From Povalibacter uvarum (GTDB lineage Bacteria; Pseudomonadota; Gammaproteobacteria; Steroidobacterales; Steroidobacteraceae), in NCBI RefSeq assembly GCF_014202975.1, contig NZ_JACHHZ010000006.1:248001-312000 (forward strand): 64,000 bases of DNA. Direction: 5' to 3'. The position numbers and the translations under genes are program-made. Numbering within the stretch: the stretch's first letter is position 1; every line of letters starts with the position of its first letter. Below, in pieces: positions 16,786 to 25,464 of this stretch. The notes under the pieces are model-generated. The model did not search any database. It saw only the letters and a list, made by a program, of their open reading frames with translations, and was not told the origin of the DNA.

Positions 16786-17463
16786 TCACGGTGACGGGGA
16801 CGGTTCGAGGGTGATCCGGGCGTTCCTCAACAGCGTTAGACCGACGCCGATGAACCACGGGATCTGGCCGAGGCCGAATGCAGCACCCAGGGCACCGAGT
16901 GCGGGGATGGCAGTGAGGATTCCGGCGATTCCGACCAGTACGCCAAGCACGTTCAGCGCGCGCGGGAACACGCGTCGATTCAGTGCGGCTGCACTCACGA
17001 GCAATAACCAGACACCTCCTACGATCTCGACGCCACCGCCAAGGCCGTCCTGAATGACCGCAATCGTGCGCCAGTGCGTCGCGGCCTGTTCCATGTTGTG
17101 GGCGCTGAGCGCTGCAGCAGAGTCGAGTCCCACATTGGCGACCATGCCGCTCGCGACGACCATGCCGGCCCAGATCAGGCCGAACGGGGTCGCGATCTTC
17201 ATGAGGGTTGAATCGCTGGACAATCGCTCATGCAATGCGACGCTCAGCACGACCAGCGCGATGCCGAAATTCACATAGATGAAGAGCGTCCAGAGCTGGA
17301 ACAACAGCTTGTTGTCCAGAATGAAGGTGAGACGGTCCTCGCTGGTCCAGCCCTCTGATGCCGCCCCGGGATTGAGCGCCGTTGCCATGACGGCGAAACC
17401 GACGATGTAAGCCAGGGCTTCGAACAGGGCGGCAATGCCACCCGCTTGCTGCAAACGATTCAT
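16786..17463 (-). CDS. DUF4386-like integral membrane protein
   Basis: A 225-residue protein with about six hydrophobic segments and a large loop near 30-45. The pattern (short N-terminal Gln/Arg motif, AYIVGFAVMATALNP, then GLGQIPWFIGVGLTLL at the end) resembles the DUF4386 family, whose function is unknown. The ATG at 17463 starts just before the first membrane helix. A perfect 12-bp inverted repeat lies 46 bp upstream and could be its operator. Identification is by general resemblance. Confidence 0.75.
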   Translation of the reverse strand: MNRLQQAGGIAALFEALAYIVGFAVMATALNPGAASEGWTSEDRLTFILDNKLLFQLWTLFIYVNFGIALVVLSVALHERLSSDSTLMKIATPFGLIWAGMVVASGMVANVGLDSAAALSAHNMEQAATHWRTIAVIQDGLGGGVEIVGGVWLLLVSAAALNRRVFPRALNVLGVLVGIAGILTAIPALGALGAAFGLGQIPWFIGVGLTLLRNARITLEPSPSP

Positions 17464-17508
17464 GGTCGGGCACGAAGGAAAGCGGGGCCAGTCCCTTGAT
17501 CGATGACA

Positions 17509-17540
17509 CCTCTGGGCTGTCATTTGTTACAGCCCAGAGG
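17509..17540. repeat. Perfect 12-bp inverted repeat in otherwise empty gap
   Basis: Arms CCTCTGGGCTGT (17509-17520) and ACAGCCCAGAGG (17529-17540) are exact complements around an 8-base loop. It lies in the 369-bp gap 17464-17832, which shows no gene. Position upstream of the membrane protein suggests an operator; a terminator for something transcribed from the right is less likely, since there is no T-run. Confidence 0.6.
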
Positions 17541-17832
17541 AAACAACGGGCACCGGGCCGGGAAACCGGGAAGCTGCCATGACCCGAATCCGGAGTGTCG
17601 ATCTACTGACTTCCGCTTCTATCCGTTCGCGGACGGCGCCAAGGCCTACTGCGCCCAAAAGTCGCGCGAGCGGTGTTGCCTGCAAGTGCATGTGCCGCAG
17701 CGGCGATCATCGCGATGAGCACGTGCGCCTCCGGCGCGCGTGCTGCACGCGCACCGCAGTGGGCCACCTCTGGCAGGCAAAGGGGCCAGATCTATTTTCT
17801 TGATATGGGTCCCCCGTTCAGCACAACGTGCT

Positions 17833-18141
17833 CTACGGCAGCTTGAACTTTCGCATCGCGCGCTGCGGCCATATCGATGTAAATTGTGCACCGCCGATGA
17901 GCCGGAATGCTGCGGACATACCGCGCAGCGTTGCGTGCTTTTCAAGAACGCGCTTGATGCGCCGAAATGACTGCCTTGGATCGGCGGTGTTCACGAACAC
18001 ATTGATTTCCTCCGCCCTGGTGTCGTAGCCGTCGAAGACAGCGTCGCCGAGCACGTCCTTCAACCTGCTCTCGAGCGTCGCGAGGAACGCTTCATCTTCC
18101 AGAGACTTGCGCCAGAACTTGATGACGAGCTGGTAGTCCAT
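17833..18141 (-). CDS. Hypothetical protein, 102 aa
   Basis: A small soluble protein. The ATG at 18141 (MDYQLVIKFW) is preferred because the residues before it look non-coding. It reads as a mixed alpha/beta domain: a leading strand MDYQLVIKFW, a helix SLEDEAFLATLESRL, a strand EEINVFVNT, a helix SFRRIKRVLEKH and an end strand AQFTSIWP. I do not recognise the family. The fold order suggests a ferredoxin-like domain. It is flanked by gaps and divergent from the DUF1993 gene 137 bp away. Confidence 0.6.
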   Translation of the reverse strand: MDYQLVIKFWRKSLEDEAFLATLESRLKDVLGDAVFDGYDTRAEEINVFVNTADPRQSFRRIKRVLEKHATLRGMSAAFRLIGGAQFTSIWPQRAMRKFKLP

Positions 18142-18278
18142 CCGCAGATTGTAGGCCTGACATTGCAAGCGCCGTGAACATCGCGCGGTTCTCTACGCGC
18201 CACGCGATCTGCCCGGAACTGTTAAGGTTGCGAATCCCGCGACTCGCTCGCCGACTAACGATCGCTTCAGGAGTCTAC

Positions 18279-18782
18279 ATGACCGTCTCGATGTTTCAGG
18301 CCTCTGTGCCGCCGTTCATTCGTGCGTTGACGAATCTCGCAGGCATTCTCGACAAAGGGCTTGCGTATGTGCAGGCGCGCAAGATCGACGAAGCCGTATT
18401 GCTCACCAGCAGACTGTTTCCCGATATGTTTCCGCTAGTCCGTCAGGTGCAGATTGCAACCGACACGGTTCGAAGCGGCGCCGGGCGTTTGGCTGGCGTG
18501 GAATTCCCCTCATACGAGGACAAGGAAACGACGTTCGCCGAGCTCACCGTGCGGATTCAGAACACGGTGACGTTCCTGAAAACGCTGCAGCCGACGCAGA
18601 TCGATGGGAGCGAGAACAGGACGATCTCGTGGCAGAGCCGAAGCAGTACGAAGTCGATGCAGGGGCAGCCGTACTTGTTCAATCACTTGCTACCGAACAT
18701 CCATTTCCACGTGACGACGGCGTACAACATCCTTCGCCACAACGGCGTTGAGGTCGGCAAGAAGGATTTCCTCGGCCCGTAG
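18279..18782 (+). CDS. DUF1993 family protein
   Basis: A 167-residue soluble helical protein matching the DUF1993 family: the start MTVSMFQASVPPFIRAL, the middle DMFPLVRQVQIATDTV and FPSYEDKETTFAEL, and the end LPNIHFHVTTAYNILRHNG. Members are DinB-like four-helix bundles of unknown function, and the His residues near the C-terminus (HFHVTTA, RHNG) may bind metal. The ATG at 18279 follows CAGGAG at ideal distance; the longer upstream frame is not supported. Confidence 0.88.
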   Translation: MTVSMFQASVPPFIRALTNLAGILDKGLAYVQARKIDEAVLLTSRLFPDMFPLVRQVQIATDTVRSGAGRLAGVEFPSYEDKETTFAELTVRIQNTVTFLKTLQPTQIDGSENRTISWQSRSSTKSMQGQPYLFNHLLPNIHFHVTTAYNILRHNGVEVGKKDFLGP

Positions 18783-18921
18783 GGTGCAGAGGCGGGAACC
18801 GGGGGAAACCTTGAGCGCGGTCCCCTTCTGGCCGATTGCAGATACGGACGGTGGCCTGCTTCAGTGTATTGAGCCGAAGGCTTCATCGACCGATTGGACT
18901 ATTTCAACGCTGGCATCGGCG

Positions 18922-19242
18922 TCAGTGCTCGCACTTTGCCAGAAGGCTCGACGTGATCTTGTCGCGCAACTCTGCAAGCTGCTTGCGGCGCTGTGTTTTG
19001 CTCACCGCATCTGCGTCGATAGGCACGATCTTGAAATCGATGTCCTCCGACATGCGACTGATCAGCTTATGGGCGCGCGCCAAGCAGGTGCCGCCCGAGA
19101 ATACGAGCTGAAACGGCGCCGCATCTGTCGCAGCGATGGCGCGCATTGCGCGAATGATGTGCCAGTCTTTCTCAATCAGGACGGGGCGCGCGAAACCGAA
19201 ATACTCCTGGGCCTCGCGAATCTCGGCCGGACCATAGGTCAC
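18922..19242 (-). pseudogene. Truncated AbiEii/AbiGii-type nucleotidyltransferase toxin
   Basis: Only 106 residues, against roughly 250-300 for intact relatives. The nucleotidyltransferase core is visible: FSGGTCLARAHKL (GGT at 50-52) and SRMSEDIDF with Asp67-Ile-Asp69. It ends at a TGA after LLAKCEH, just where the family continues. Directly after the stop another frame reads STDADASVEIVQSVDEAF before its own stop, so a frameshift plus deletion is plausible; only about 140 bp remain to the DUF1993 gene. The start is GTG at 19242, overlapping the antitoxin-like stop (GTGA). Probably inactive. Confidence 0.75.
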
Positions 19243-19664
19243 GTGCGTCGCTCAACCACGAGGCTGTTGCCACCATAACCCAGACGTCGAGCGAAGCGGC
19301 CTTTGACCCGGACGACCGCATTGGCTGGCACCTGCGTTGACCGGCCCTCGTTGTATGCGCGCTCTGCTTCGGTGGGCTGCCAGTCGACGCCGAGCTTCGT
19401 CAACGCCTCCCGCGAAGCGCCAGCGAATCCGTCACGCGCGGTTAGAACCGGCCGGCCCGAAAGTCTCGACCGCTCGGCGCGTGCGTAGACACCATAGCCA
19501 AGTCGAACTAGCCGGCCTTCGCGCACCAACTCGCGCAGGGCTCGGATGATCTGGTCCTCACCTCCCAGACGGGCGAACTCGCGCGTTAGAAACACATCGT
19601 CGCCCCTGCGGGCGATCGCTGCTTCTACCCTGTCACGCAATGTCTTCCGAGTTCGAGGACGCAT
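19239..19664 (-). CDS. AbiEi-type antitoxin-like protein (DUF6088-like)
   Basis: A 141-residue protein with an N-terminal winged-helix region (FARLGGEDQIIRALRELVREGRL is broken up as helix, turn and wing, then LVRLGYGVYARAE) and a C-terminal region ending VVRVKGRFARRLGYGG. This matches the antitoxin/regulator partner of AbiEii-like nucleotidyltransferase toxins. The ATG at 19664 lies after an AT-rich leader (19665-19745) unlike the surrounding DNA. It is coupled by a 4-bp overlap to the truncated toxin, so it may now be an orphan antitoxin. Confidence 0.75.
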   Translation of the reverse strand: MRPRTRKTLRDRVEAAIARRGDDVFLTREFARLGGEDQIIRALRELVREGRLVRLGYGVYARAERSRLSGRPVLTARDGFAGASREALTKLGVDWQPTEAERAYNEGRSTQVPANAVVRVKGRFARRLGYGGNSLVVERRT

Positions 19665-19793
19665 AGAAATATACTTGCAAAAACCCGACAAAACACAAGG
19701 CACAACCACTCTCTAAGTTATTGATTTTAAATAAAGTACAAACAATAACCCCGATACTCTGGCAACGAAGATATCGGAAGCCGGACAGACGAG

Positions 19794-19875
19794 AAAATAG
19801 CCGATCGGCTATTTTTAGCGGCGGCTGAGCTCAAGGCAGCGGAAACGAGCCGACCGGCTATTTTTTTCTCGGCTC
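19794..19875. repeat. Perfect 22-bp palindrome and partial second copy upstream of the AbiE pair
   Basis: Positions 19794-19815 form a perfect 22-bp palindrome with half-site AAAATAGCCGA. A degenerate copy, AGCCGACCGGCTATTTT, begins near 19849 and lies inside a GAGCCG/CGGCTC hairpin with a T-run (19848-19875). These sit 130-210 bp upstream of the antitoxin-like gene. They could be its operators or a terminator remnant from lost neighbouring DNA. Confidence 0.6.
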
Positions 19876-19905
19876 GGACTCGAACCCAGAACCATTTTTT
19901 AAGGC

Positions 19906-20110
19906 AGGGGTACCGGTCAGGGGTACGTCAAAATCAGAGTCGCGCAAACGCCTGTAATTTCGGCCTTTTCTTGAGGAATGCGAGTCCCACCCTAGCCACC
20001 ATTCGATTCGCCGGCGCGGTCCGGACACGTCCCAGAAATCCGACACCTATAGATTGCCACCGATTCGCGTCGAAACACGGCATCGAGCAGGGGGTACCGG
20101 ATAGAGGTAC
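19906..20110. repeat. Direct GGGGTACCGG repeats enclosing a tRNA-3'-end-like segment
   Basis: Two direct copies of GGGGTACCGGNNAGNGGTAC lie at 19907-19926 and 20091-20110 (17 of 20 bases equal). Between them, 19982-20001 reads GAGTCCCACCCTAGCCACCA: a 3' T-stem strand, a 7-base acceptor strand, one discriminator base and CCA, as at a tRNA 3' end; no complete tRNA is present. Together with the broken AbiE pair this resembles the att debris of a departed integrative element. The gap 19665-20148 has no other gene. Confidence 0.5.
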
Positions 20111-20148
20111 TTCGAACTTGCAGCCGCTGCGGGGGCATTGAAGACATC

Positions 20149-20559
20149 ATGGAGCGCATCCTGTTCCTGTGCGTCGCCAACTCCGCTCGCAGTCAGATGG
20201 CCGAAGGACTCGGCCGGATGCTGCTTGCCGATCTGGCAATTGTAGCGAGCGCCGGCTCACAGCCCTCGAAGGTCAATCCCTATGCTATCGAGGTCATGAG
20301 GGAACTTGGCACGGACATTTCGTTGCACCATTCCAAGTCCGTAGGTGACTTCGACGTTCAGAACCTCGACCTCGTGATTACCTTGTGCGCCGAGGAGGTA
20401 TGCCCGGTGCTGCCGGGGAATGTGCGCCGGCTCCACTGGCCTACGCCAGATCCTGCCAGCAATGACCCCGCACTCAGTCGTGAGGACATGCTGCATCGCT
20501 TTCGAACCGCGCGTGATCAGATTCGGAAGAAGATTGAAGCGTTGCGCACGGAACTGTAG
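20149..20559 (+). CDS. arsC: Arsenate reductase, low-molecular-weight phosphatase type
   Basis: A 136-residue protein of the LMW protein-tyrosine phosphatase fold. The P-loop is Cys8-VANSA-Arg14 in [12 protein letters not shown], and HWPTPDPA supplies the general acid Asp101. Two further Cys, 80 and 85 in [12 protein letters not shown], sit where thioredoxin-coupled arsenate reductases carry their redox pair, so arsenate reduction to arsenite is more likely than protein dephosphorylation. Spacing of the pair is shorter than in Staphylococcus (C82/C89). No ArsR, ArsB or Acr3 gene is adjacent. It converges with the acetyltransferase gene. Confidence 0.85.
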   Translation: MERILFLCVANSARSQMAEGLGRMLLADLAIVASAGSQPSKVNPYAIEVMRELGTDISLHHSKSVGDFDVQNLDLVITLCAEEVCPVLPGNVRRLHWPTPDPASNDPALSREDMLHRFRTARDQIRKKIEALRTEL

Positions 20560-20576
20560 ATCGCGCTTGATGACAC

Positions 20577-21083
20577 CTACGGATTCAGAATCCGCTCCCA
20601 GTACGTGACATCGATCCATCGACCGAACTTGAATCCCACTTCTCTGAAGTGAGCCACCTTTTCAAAGCCCAGCTTCTCGTGAAGGCGGAGGCTCGCGTCA
20701 TTGGGTAGCGCCACGCCACCGATCACTGCATGCACGCCAGCGACTTGAAGCGCGGCGATCAGATGGCGATACAGTTCACTGCCAATACCCTTGTGAACCT
20801 GTCCGGCTCGCAGATAGACCGTCGCTTCCGCGGAAAACTTGTAGGCGGCGCGCGCCCTCCATTTCGACGCGTAGGCATAGCCGATCACCGCTGAATCACT
20901 CGTCGCGATCAACCAGGGCAACGGGATCGAACGAACATCGAGGATGCGCCGCGCCATTTCCGGCGCGTCGACAGGCTCTTCCTCGAATGTAATCGTGGTG
21001 TTCAACACATAGTGATTGTAGATCTCGACGATCTGCTCAGCGTCTGCGCTGGTGGCGGGGCGAATGGATACCTGTTCTTTCAT
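20577..21083 (-). CDS. GNAT acetyltransferase, phosphinothricin/ArsN1-like
   Basis: A 168-residue GNAT N-acetyltransferase of the PAT group: IRPATSADAEQIVEIYNHY at the start, TFEEEPVDAPEM, the YAYASKWRARAAYKFSAE block typical of phosphinothricin acetyltransferases, and the acetyl-CoA loop VHKGIGSELY. PAT-like enzymes in arsenic gene sets (ArsN1) acetylate arsinothricin. Adjacency to arsC, tail to tail with a 17-bp gap, supports such a role, though PAT homologues are common elsewhere. The ATG at 21083 is the conserved family start. Confidence 0.85.
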   Translation of the reverse strand: MKEQVSIRPATSADAEQIVEIYNHYVLNTTITFEEEPVDAPEMARRILDVRSIPLPWLIATSDSAVIGYAYASKWRARAAYKFSAEATVYLRAGQVHKGIGSELYRHLIAALQVAGVHAVIGGVALPNDASLRLHEKLGFEKVAHFREVGFKFGRWIDVTYWERILNP

Positions 21084-21215
21084 CGGCAGCTCTCTACCCG
21101 TGTCTCCGGCCTTGATCGATGAGATGAGGAGTATTGACGCCAGCATGGGATACAGCCACTCGGCACGGCAAGTAGGGGCTTGCTTGCCAGCAGGCGGCGC
21201 ACATTGCGCGGGACG

Positions 21216-21581
21216 CTAAGAATCAAAATGGAGTACGCGACGGCCAAAAAGACGTGCGTCGATTGAATAGGCACCGGCACCCAGCAGGCAGATCGCGATC
21301 ATATTGAGCGCATGGATCGCGATGATCGCGCTGCTCCAGTCGTGCTGTGTCAGCCCGACCCCTCCAGTGATCGCCGCGCACGCAAGCGCGACAACGCGAG
21401 TGCCCAGTCCCAGCAGCAGCAACGCAATGAACAACGCGAGCGCGACTACCACCCACCGACTGTGCGCGCCTTGAATCGCCAGGTAGCAGACGCAGGCGAT
21501 GCATAGTGCGGCCGCGACCCGAAGTAGTAACAAAGCTGCGCCAGCAACTCCGGCAGGATGTTCTGAGAACGAGTACGTCAC
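21216..21581 (-). CDS. Small hydrophobic membrane protein, unknown
   Basis: A 121-residue protein with three or four membrane segments (about 13-36, 44-60, 62-80, 88-103) and no recognised motif. The start is a GTG at 21581; no in-frame ATG exists nearby and the ribosome site is weak. The size and arrangement recall DoxX-like or DUF-type inner membrane proteins, but I cannot assign it. It is divergent from the sensor kinase 167 bp away. Confidence 0.6.
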   Translation of the reverse strand: MTYSFSEHPAGVAGAALLLLRVAAALCIACVCYLAIQGAHSRWVVVALALFIALLLLGLGTRVVALACAAITGGVGLTQHDWSSAIIAIHALNMIAICLLGAGAYSIDARLFGRRVLHFDS

Positions 21582-21748
21582 TCCATGGGTTTTAATGCAA
21601 CGAAGGGCTGGAAGCCCGCCTCTTACGCCGTGTTCCGTACCCCCTCTTTTGGGGATGTGTACCGCGCCCCCATTGAGGCATCATGCGGGATGATTTGCCC
21701 GTCAGCGGCATGAAATTCTAACGACCGCGGCCAAGTGCTCGCCGAAAC

Positions 21749-24700
21749 ATGAACCGACTTATCGCGAGCGCGGCTGCACTACTCATCTGCTCTCACGCGT
21801 GGGCTCTGGATCCGACACGCACCATCGCCCAGTTTCACCACACTTCCTGGACCGTGGCCGATGGAATGCCCGCGGATATCCTGGCCATCGCGCAGTCCCA
21901 GGAAGGCTACATGTTCCTGGGTTCGGTCAACGGGCTGTATCGGTTCGATGGTGTGCATGTAGAAAGATACGCCGCGGATCTGCTCCCCAGTCCGAGTATC
22001 CACACGCTCGTAACCACACCCTCGGGCGGACTATGGATCGGATACGAGCGCCCTGTGGGGCTTATTTCGTATCTGCACAACGGCGTGGTGACCAATTATC
22101 CACTGCACGCCGACACCACGACTCGCGTCGTACAGATCATCGTGGCGCCCGATCAGACAGTATGGGCGGCGACACCTGACACCATGTTCAGATTTGATGG
22201 ACAGGAGTGGGTCGCAATGGAGAGCGACTGGGGTTCCGCTCTGGGCCAGACACCGGGGGGCGTATGGTCATTCGGGATCGGCCGCGACGGGACGGTCTGG
22301 TCGAAGAACCGGCTCGGGCTCTACTACCTGCCGCAGGGCCAATCTCGGTTCCTTCTCGCGCACGGCTATGCCGGCGGTCCGGAAGCGTTCATGAACACGC
22401 CCGATGGAAGGCTCTGGACGACTGATACAACCGCACACCGGCTGTATGCGCTGCCCGATCTCGATCCGGATATGCCCGTGCCGCCGCCGCCTCTTGTCGG
22501 CGTTCGCGTGGCCGACACATTGCAGGCGCCGATGCTTCTGGATCGAGACGGTACGCTCTGGTGCGCGAGCCTGGTCGACGGTGGCATCTGCAGGATTCTC
22601 ACGAAGTCGATTGCGTCGGATGAAAACCATCAGGGGCGACTCGACAAGTTCAGGGATGGCCTCTCGTCGAATCTGGTGCGCACGTTCTTCGAGGATCGCG
22701 AAGGGAGTATCTGGGTCGGCACCAGTCTCGGCCTCGACCGGTTCCGGCCCGCAAACGTTGTCCACGAGACGCGTGTCCCCGCCGGATTCCGGGCGCGATT
22801 CGTGCAACGAACGCAGAACGTGCTCTACGCATACACCGGCTGGTCAAATTCGGCGACGCGCGCCTCTGATGGCACCGAGTCATTGTATCGGGTGCTCCCG
22901 CACCAGGCTCCGGAGCTGTTGATACGAAACATTGGTCGCCTGCGGACGATGCATGCGAATGAGACCACCGGATCACTGCTTGTCGTGACGAGCAATGGGG
23001 TGCAGCAACTCGAGGGCAGCAATCTCGGTCCGCCAGTGACGCTGCCCCAGGGCGTCAACGGGGATTTCATCTACTCCGCAGTGATGGATAACAGTGGCGA
23101 GTTATGGATATCCGCGTTCTACAAGGGCGTGTTCCGCCGGCGCAGCGATAAAACCTGGGAGTCGGTCGACATCCGTTCGAAGTACGCCGCCACGGCAGTA
23201 CTGATTGCCACGCCGGACGGCGCCGTGTGGGCGCGCTATTCCGGGGGAACCCTGTTCCGCCTCCACGGCAACTCGACTGAGGACTTCTCTGATCGCCAGA
23301 TAAAGATCGGAGATATCACCCTGATTCATCCGTACGCCCATGGCCTCATCTTCGGGGGCGAGGGCGGCATGTCGTTCTTTGACGGCAAGACATTTCATTC
23401 GCTGAGCGCCCTTGATGAGCCGGTTCTCAACGTGGTCACGGGAATCGCCGAAAGCCAGGACGGCAGCACCTGGGTCTTCACACAAGCTGGCGTGCTGCGC
23501 ATGGACCGCGACAACCTGCTCTCCGCGCTGCTGAAATCGGATGCAAAGGCGTTGCGCTATCACCTGATCGACTCTCGCGACGGCCTGCCCGGAGCACCGT
23601 ACGGCGCCGTGTACGGCAGCACTGTCGCCACCGGTCCGGATGGGCGCGTTTGGTTCACTACCGGCGAAGGCCTTGCGTGGATCGACCCCACGAATCTCTA
23701 CCGCAATCCCCTGCCCCCTCCGGTCGATATCCAGTCACTCTCCACTGCTGGACACGAACTTGATGCGCAGCGCGCGCTGTCACTTGCTGCCGGGACGCGC
23801 AATGTCGAGATCAACTACACGGCGCTGAGCCTTTCGATTCCCGAACGCGTGCAGTTTCGATACAGGCTGGATGGTGTCGATGAGGACTGGGTGGATGCAG
23901 GCAACCGGCGGCAGGCGTTCTATACGCAGCTTGGACCAGGGGAGCACCAGTTCCAGGTCATTGCGGCGAACAGTGATGGCGTCTGGAACAGCGAGGGCGC
24001 AACGCTGATCTTCACGATTCCGCCGACGTTCGTGCAGACAAAGACTTTTCTCGCCCTTTGCATTGCAGGCTTCGCCGCCCTGCTGACGATGCTCTATCGG
24101 GCACGGCTGACGCAGGTCTCGGCTCGTATGCGGTTTCAGCTCGAGGCACGCATGGCTGAGCGCGAGCGAATCGCGCGGGAGCTGCATGACACGTTGTTGC
24201 AGGGATTCCAGGGACTGATGCTGCGCTTCCAATCCGTGGCCAACAGAATTGCTCCCGACCAGCCAGCGTACAGGCTCATCGAAGAGGCGATGACCCGTGG
24301 CGATGAGGTCCTGGCCGAAGGACGCGATCGCGTGCGCAGCCTGCGAGGTACAGAAATCGCAGAGAGCCTGCCCAATGCGCTTCAGAAGCGCGCCCAGGAG
24401 CTCTCCGCGGGGTCCGATGCCGAAGTGCGCGTCGTCATCGAGGGAACAGTGCGAATGCTTCATCCGGTCGTGAACGACGAACTGGTAGCCATCTGCAACG
24501 AGGCGCTCACCAACGCGTTCAGACATTCAAGAGCAAAAAACATAGACATCGACATCGTATATCGCCGACGCAGTCTCGATGTCCGGATCCGCGACAACGG
24601 AATCGGCATCGATGCAGCAGTGCTCGCTCATGGCCGGCAGGGTCATTTCGGCCTCGCGGGCATGCGCGAACGCGCACAGAAGATTCGGGCAACGCTGCAC

Positions 24701-24817
24701 CTTTCCAGCCGCAGCAATGCGGGGACGGAAGTCGAGATCGTCGTGCCGGCATCAGCTGCTTATGCCAAGCGACTGGTGCGTGTCGACAAAGGAACGCTGC
24801 ATGCAGCAGACCAGTGA
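21749..24817 (+). CDS. Sensor histidine kinase with periplasmic two-propeller/Y_Y_Y sensor
   Basis: A 1022-residue membrane kinase. After a signal peptide (1-20) come repeated Reg_prop blades (for example GYMFLGSVNGLYRFDG, GLWIGYE, SIWVGTSLGLDRF), probably two seven-bladed propellers to about residue 640. A Y_Y_Y domain follows at about 660-760 (FRYRLDGVDEDWVDAG), then one membrane helix at 764-785. The cytoplasmic part has a HisKA_3 segment with the phospho-His near 812 (RELHDTLLQGFQ) and a HATPase with N-box NEALTNAFRHS, G1 DNGIGID and G2 GHFGLAGM. Such sensors often detect sugars or other ligands outside. It overlaps the response regulator gene by 17 bp. Confidence 0.93.
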   Translation: MNRLIASAAALLICSHAWALDPTRTIAQFHHTSWTVADGMPADILAIAQSQEGYMFLGSVNGLYRFDGVHVERYAADLLPSPSIHTLVTTPSGGLWIGYERPVGLISYLHNGVVTNYPLHADTTTRVVQIIVAPDQTVWAATPDTMFRFDGQEWVAMESDWGSALGQTPGGVWSFGIGRDGTVWSKNRLGLYYLPQGQSRFLLAHGYAGGPEAFMNTPDGRLWTTDTTAHRLYALPDLDPDMPVPPPPLVGVRVADTLQAPMLLDRDGTLWCASLVDGGICRILTKSIASDENHQGRLDKFRDGLSSNLVRTFFEDREGSIWVGTSLGLDRFRPANVVHETRVPAGFRARFVQRTQNVLYAYTGWSNSATRASDGTESLYRVLPHQAPELLIRNIGRLRTMHANETTGSLLVVTSNGVQQLEGSNLGPPVTLPQGVNGDFIYSAVMDNSGELWISAFYKGVFRRRSDKTWESVDIRSKYAATAVLIATPDGAVWARYSGGTLFRLHGNSTEDFSDRQIKIGDITLIHPYAHGLIFGGEGGMSFFDGKTFHSLSALDEPVLNVVTGIAESQDGSTWVFTQAGVLRMDRDNLLSALLKSDAKALRYHLIDSRDGLPGAPYGAVYGSTVATGPDGRVWFTTGEGLAWIDPTNLYRNPLPPPVDIQSLSTAGHELDAQRALSLAAGTRNVEINYTALSLSIPERVQFRYRLDGVDEDWVDAGNRRQAFYTQLGPGEHQFQVIAANSDGVWNSEGATLIFTIPPTFVQTKTFLALCIAGFAALLTMLYRARLTQVSARMRFQLEARMAERERIARELHDTLLQGFQGLMLRFQSVANRIAPDQPAYRLIEEAMTRGDEVLAEGRDRVRSLRGTEIAESLPNALQKRAQELSAGSDAEVRVVIEGTVRMLHPVVNDELVAICNEALTNAFRHSRAKNIDIDIVYRRRSLDVRIRDNGIGIDAAVLAHGRQGHFGLAGMRERAQKIRATLHLSSRSNAGTEVEIVVPASAAYAKRLVRVDKGTLHAADQ

Positions 24818-25457
24818 TGGGGAACCTCGGAACAGCACCGATCGCATTCGTGTGCTGACCGTGGACGATCATCCCATGCTCAGGGAGGGCATCGCCGCAG
24901 TGGTACAACCACGCGCCGACATGGTGCTGGTCGGTGAGGCGGAGGATGGAGCACAAGCGGTCGACGCATTCCGCCAGTTGAGACCGGATGTGACGCTGAT
25001 GGATCTGCAGATGCCCAATCTCAACGGCGTCGACGCCATCATCAAAATCCGCGCGGAGTTCCCGACGGCGCGGATCATCGTTCTCACGACTTACGCAGGA
25101 GATGTGCTGGCGCTACGCGCACTAAGAGCGGGTGCGGTCGGGTACCTGCTGAAGGGCACGTTGCGCAAGGAACTGCTGGACGCGATTCGCACAGTCCATG
25201 CAGGGCGCAAGCACATCCCAGTGGAAGTTGCGCAGCAGATTGCTCTGCACGCTGGCGAAGACAGCCTCACCGAGCGCGAAATCAGCGTGCTCAACCTTGT
25301 GTCAACAGGCCATGCCAACAAGGAAATCGCGCGGGTGTTGTCCATCTCGGAAGACACCGTCAAGGGCCATCTGAAGAGCATCTTCAGCAAGCTCGACGTC
25401 GGTGACCGGACCCAGGCCGTGACCCTTGCCGCGAAGCGCGGGATCATCGACCTCTGA
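24801..25457 (+). CDS. NarL/FixJ-type response regulator
   Basis: A 218-residue regulator with a receiver domain (acidic pair VDDHP at 21-25, phospho-Asp68 in TLMDLQMPN, Lys in GYLLKGT) and a C-terminal LuxR HTH (LTEREISVLNLVSTGHANKE, then ARVLSISEDTVKGHLK). The ATG at 24801 follows AAGGAA and lies within the end of the kinase gene, so the two are co-translated partners. The next gene on the opposite strand is a TonB-dependent receptor, a likely target, although no binding site can be named. Confidence 0.95.
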   Translation: MQQTSDGEPRNSTDRIRVLTVDDHPMLREGIAAVVQPRADMVLVGEAEDGAQAVDAFRQLRPDVTLMDLQMPNLNGVDAIIKIRAEFPTARIIVLTTYAGDVLALRALRAGAVGYLLKGTLRKELLDAIRTVHAGRKHIPVEVAQQIALHAGEDSLTEREISVLNLVSTGHANKEIARVLSISEDTVKGHLKSIFSKLDVGDRTQAVTLAAKRGIIDL

Positions 25458-25464
25458 TCGTAAG

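Noticed and set aside
19860-19905. Possible tRNA on the minus strand with TTCGAGT loop
   Set aside because: Only a T-loop-like string is present; stem bases do not pair and no anticodon arm exists.
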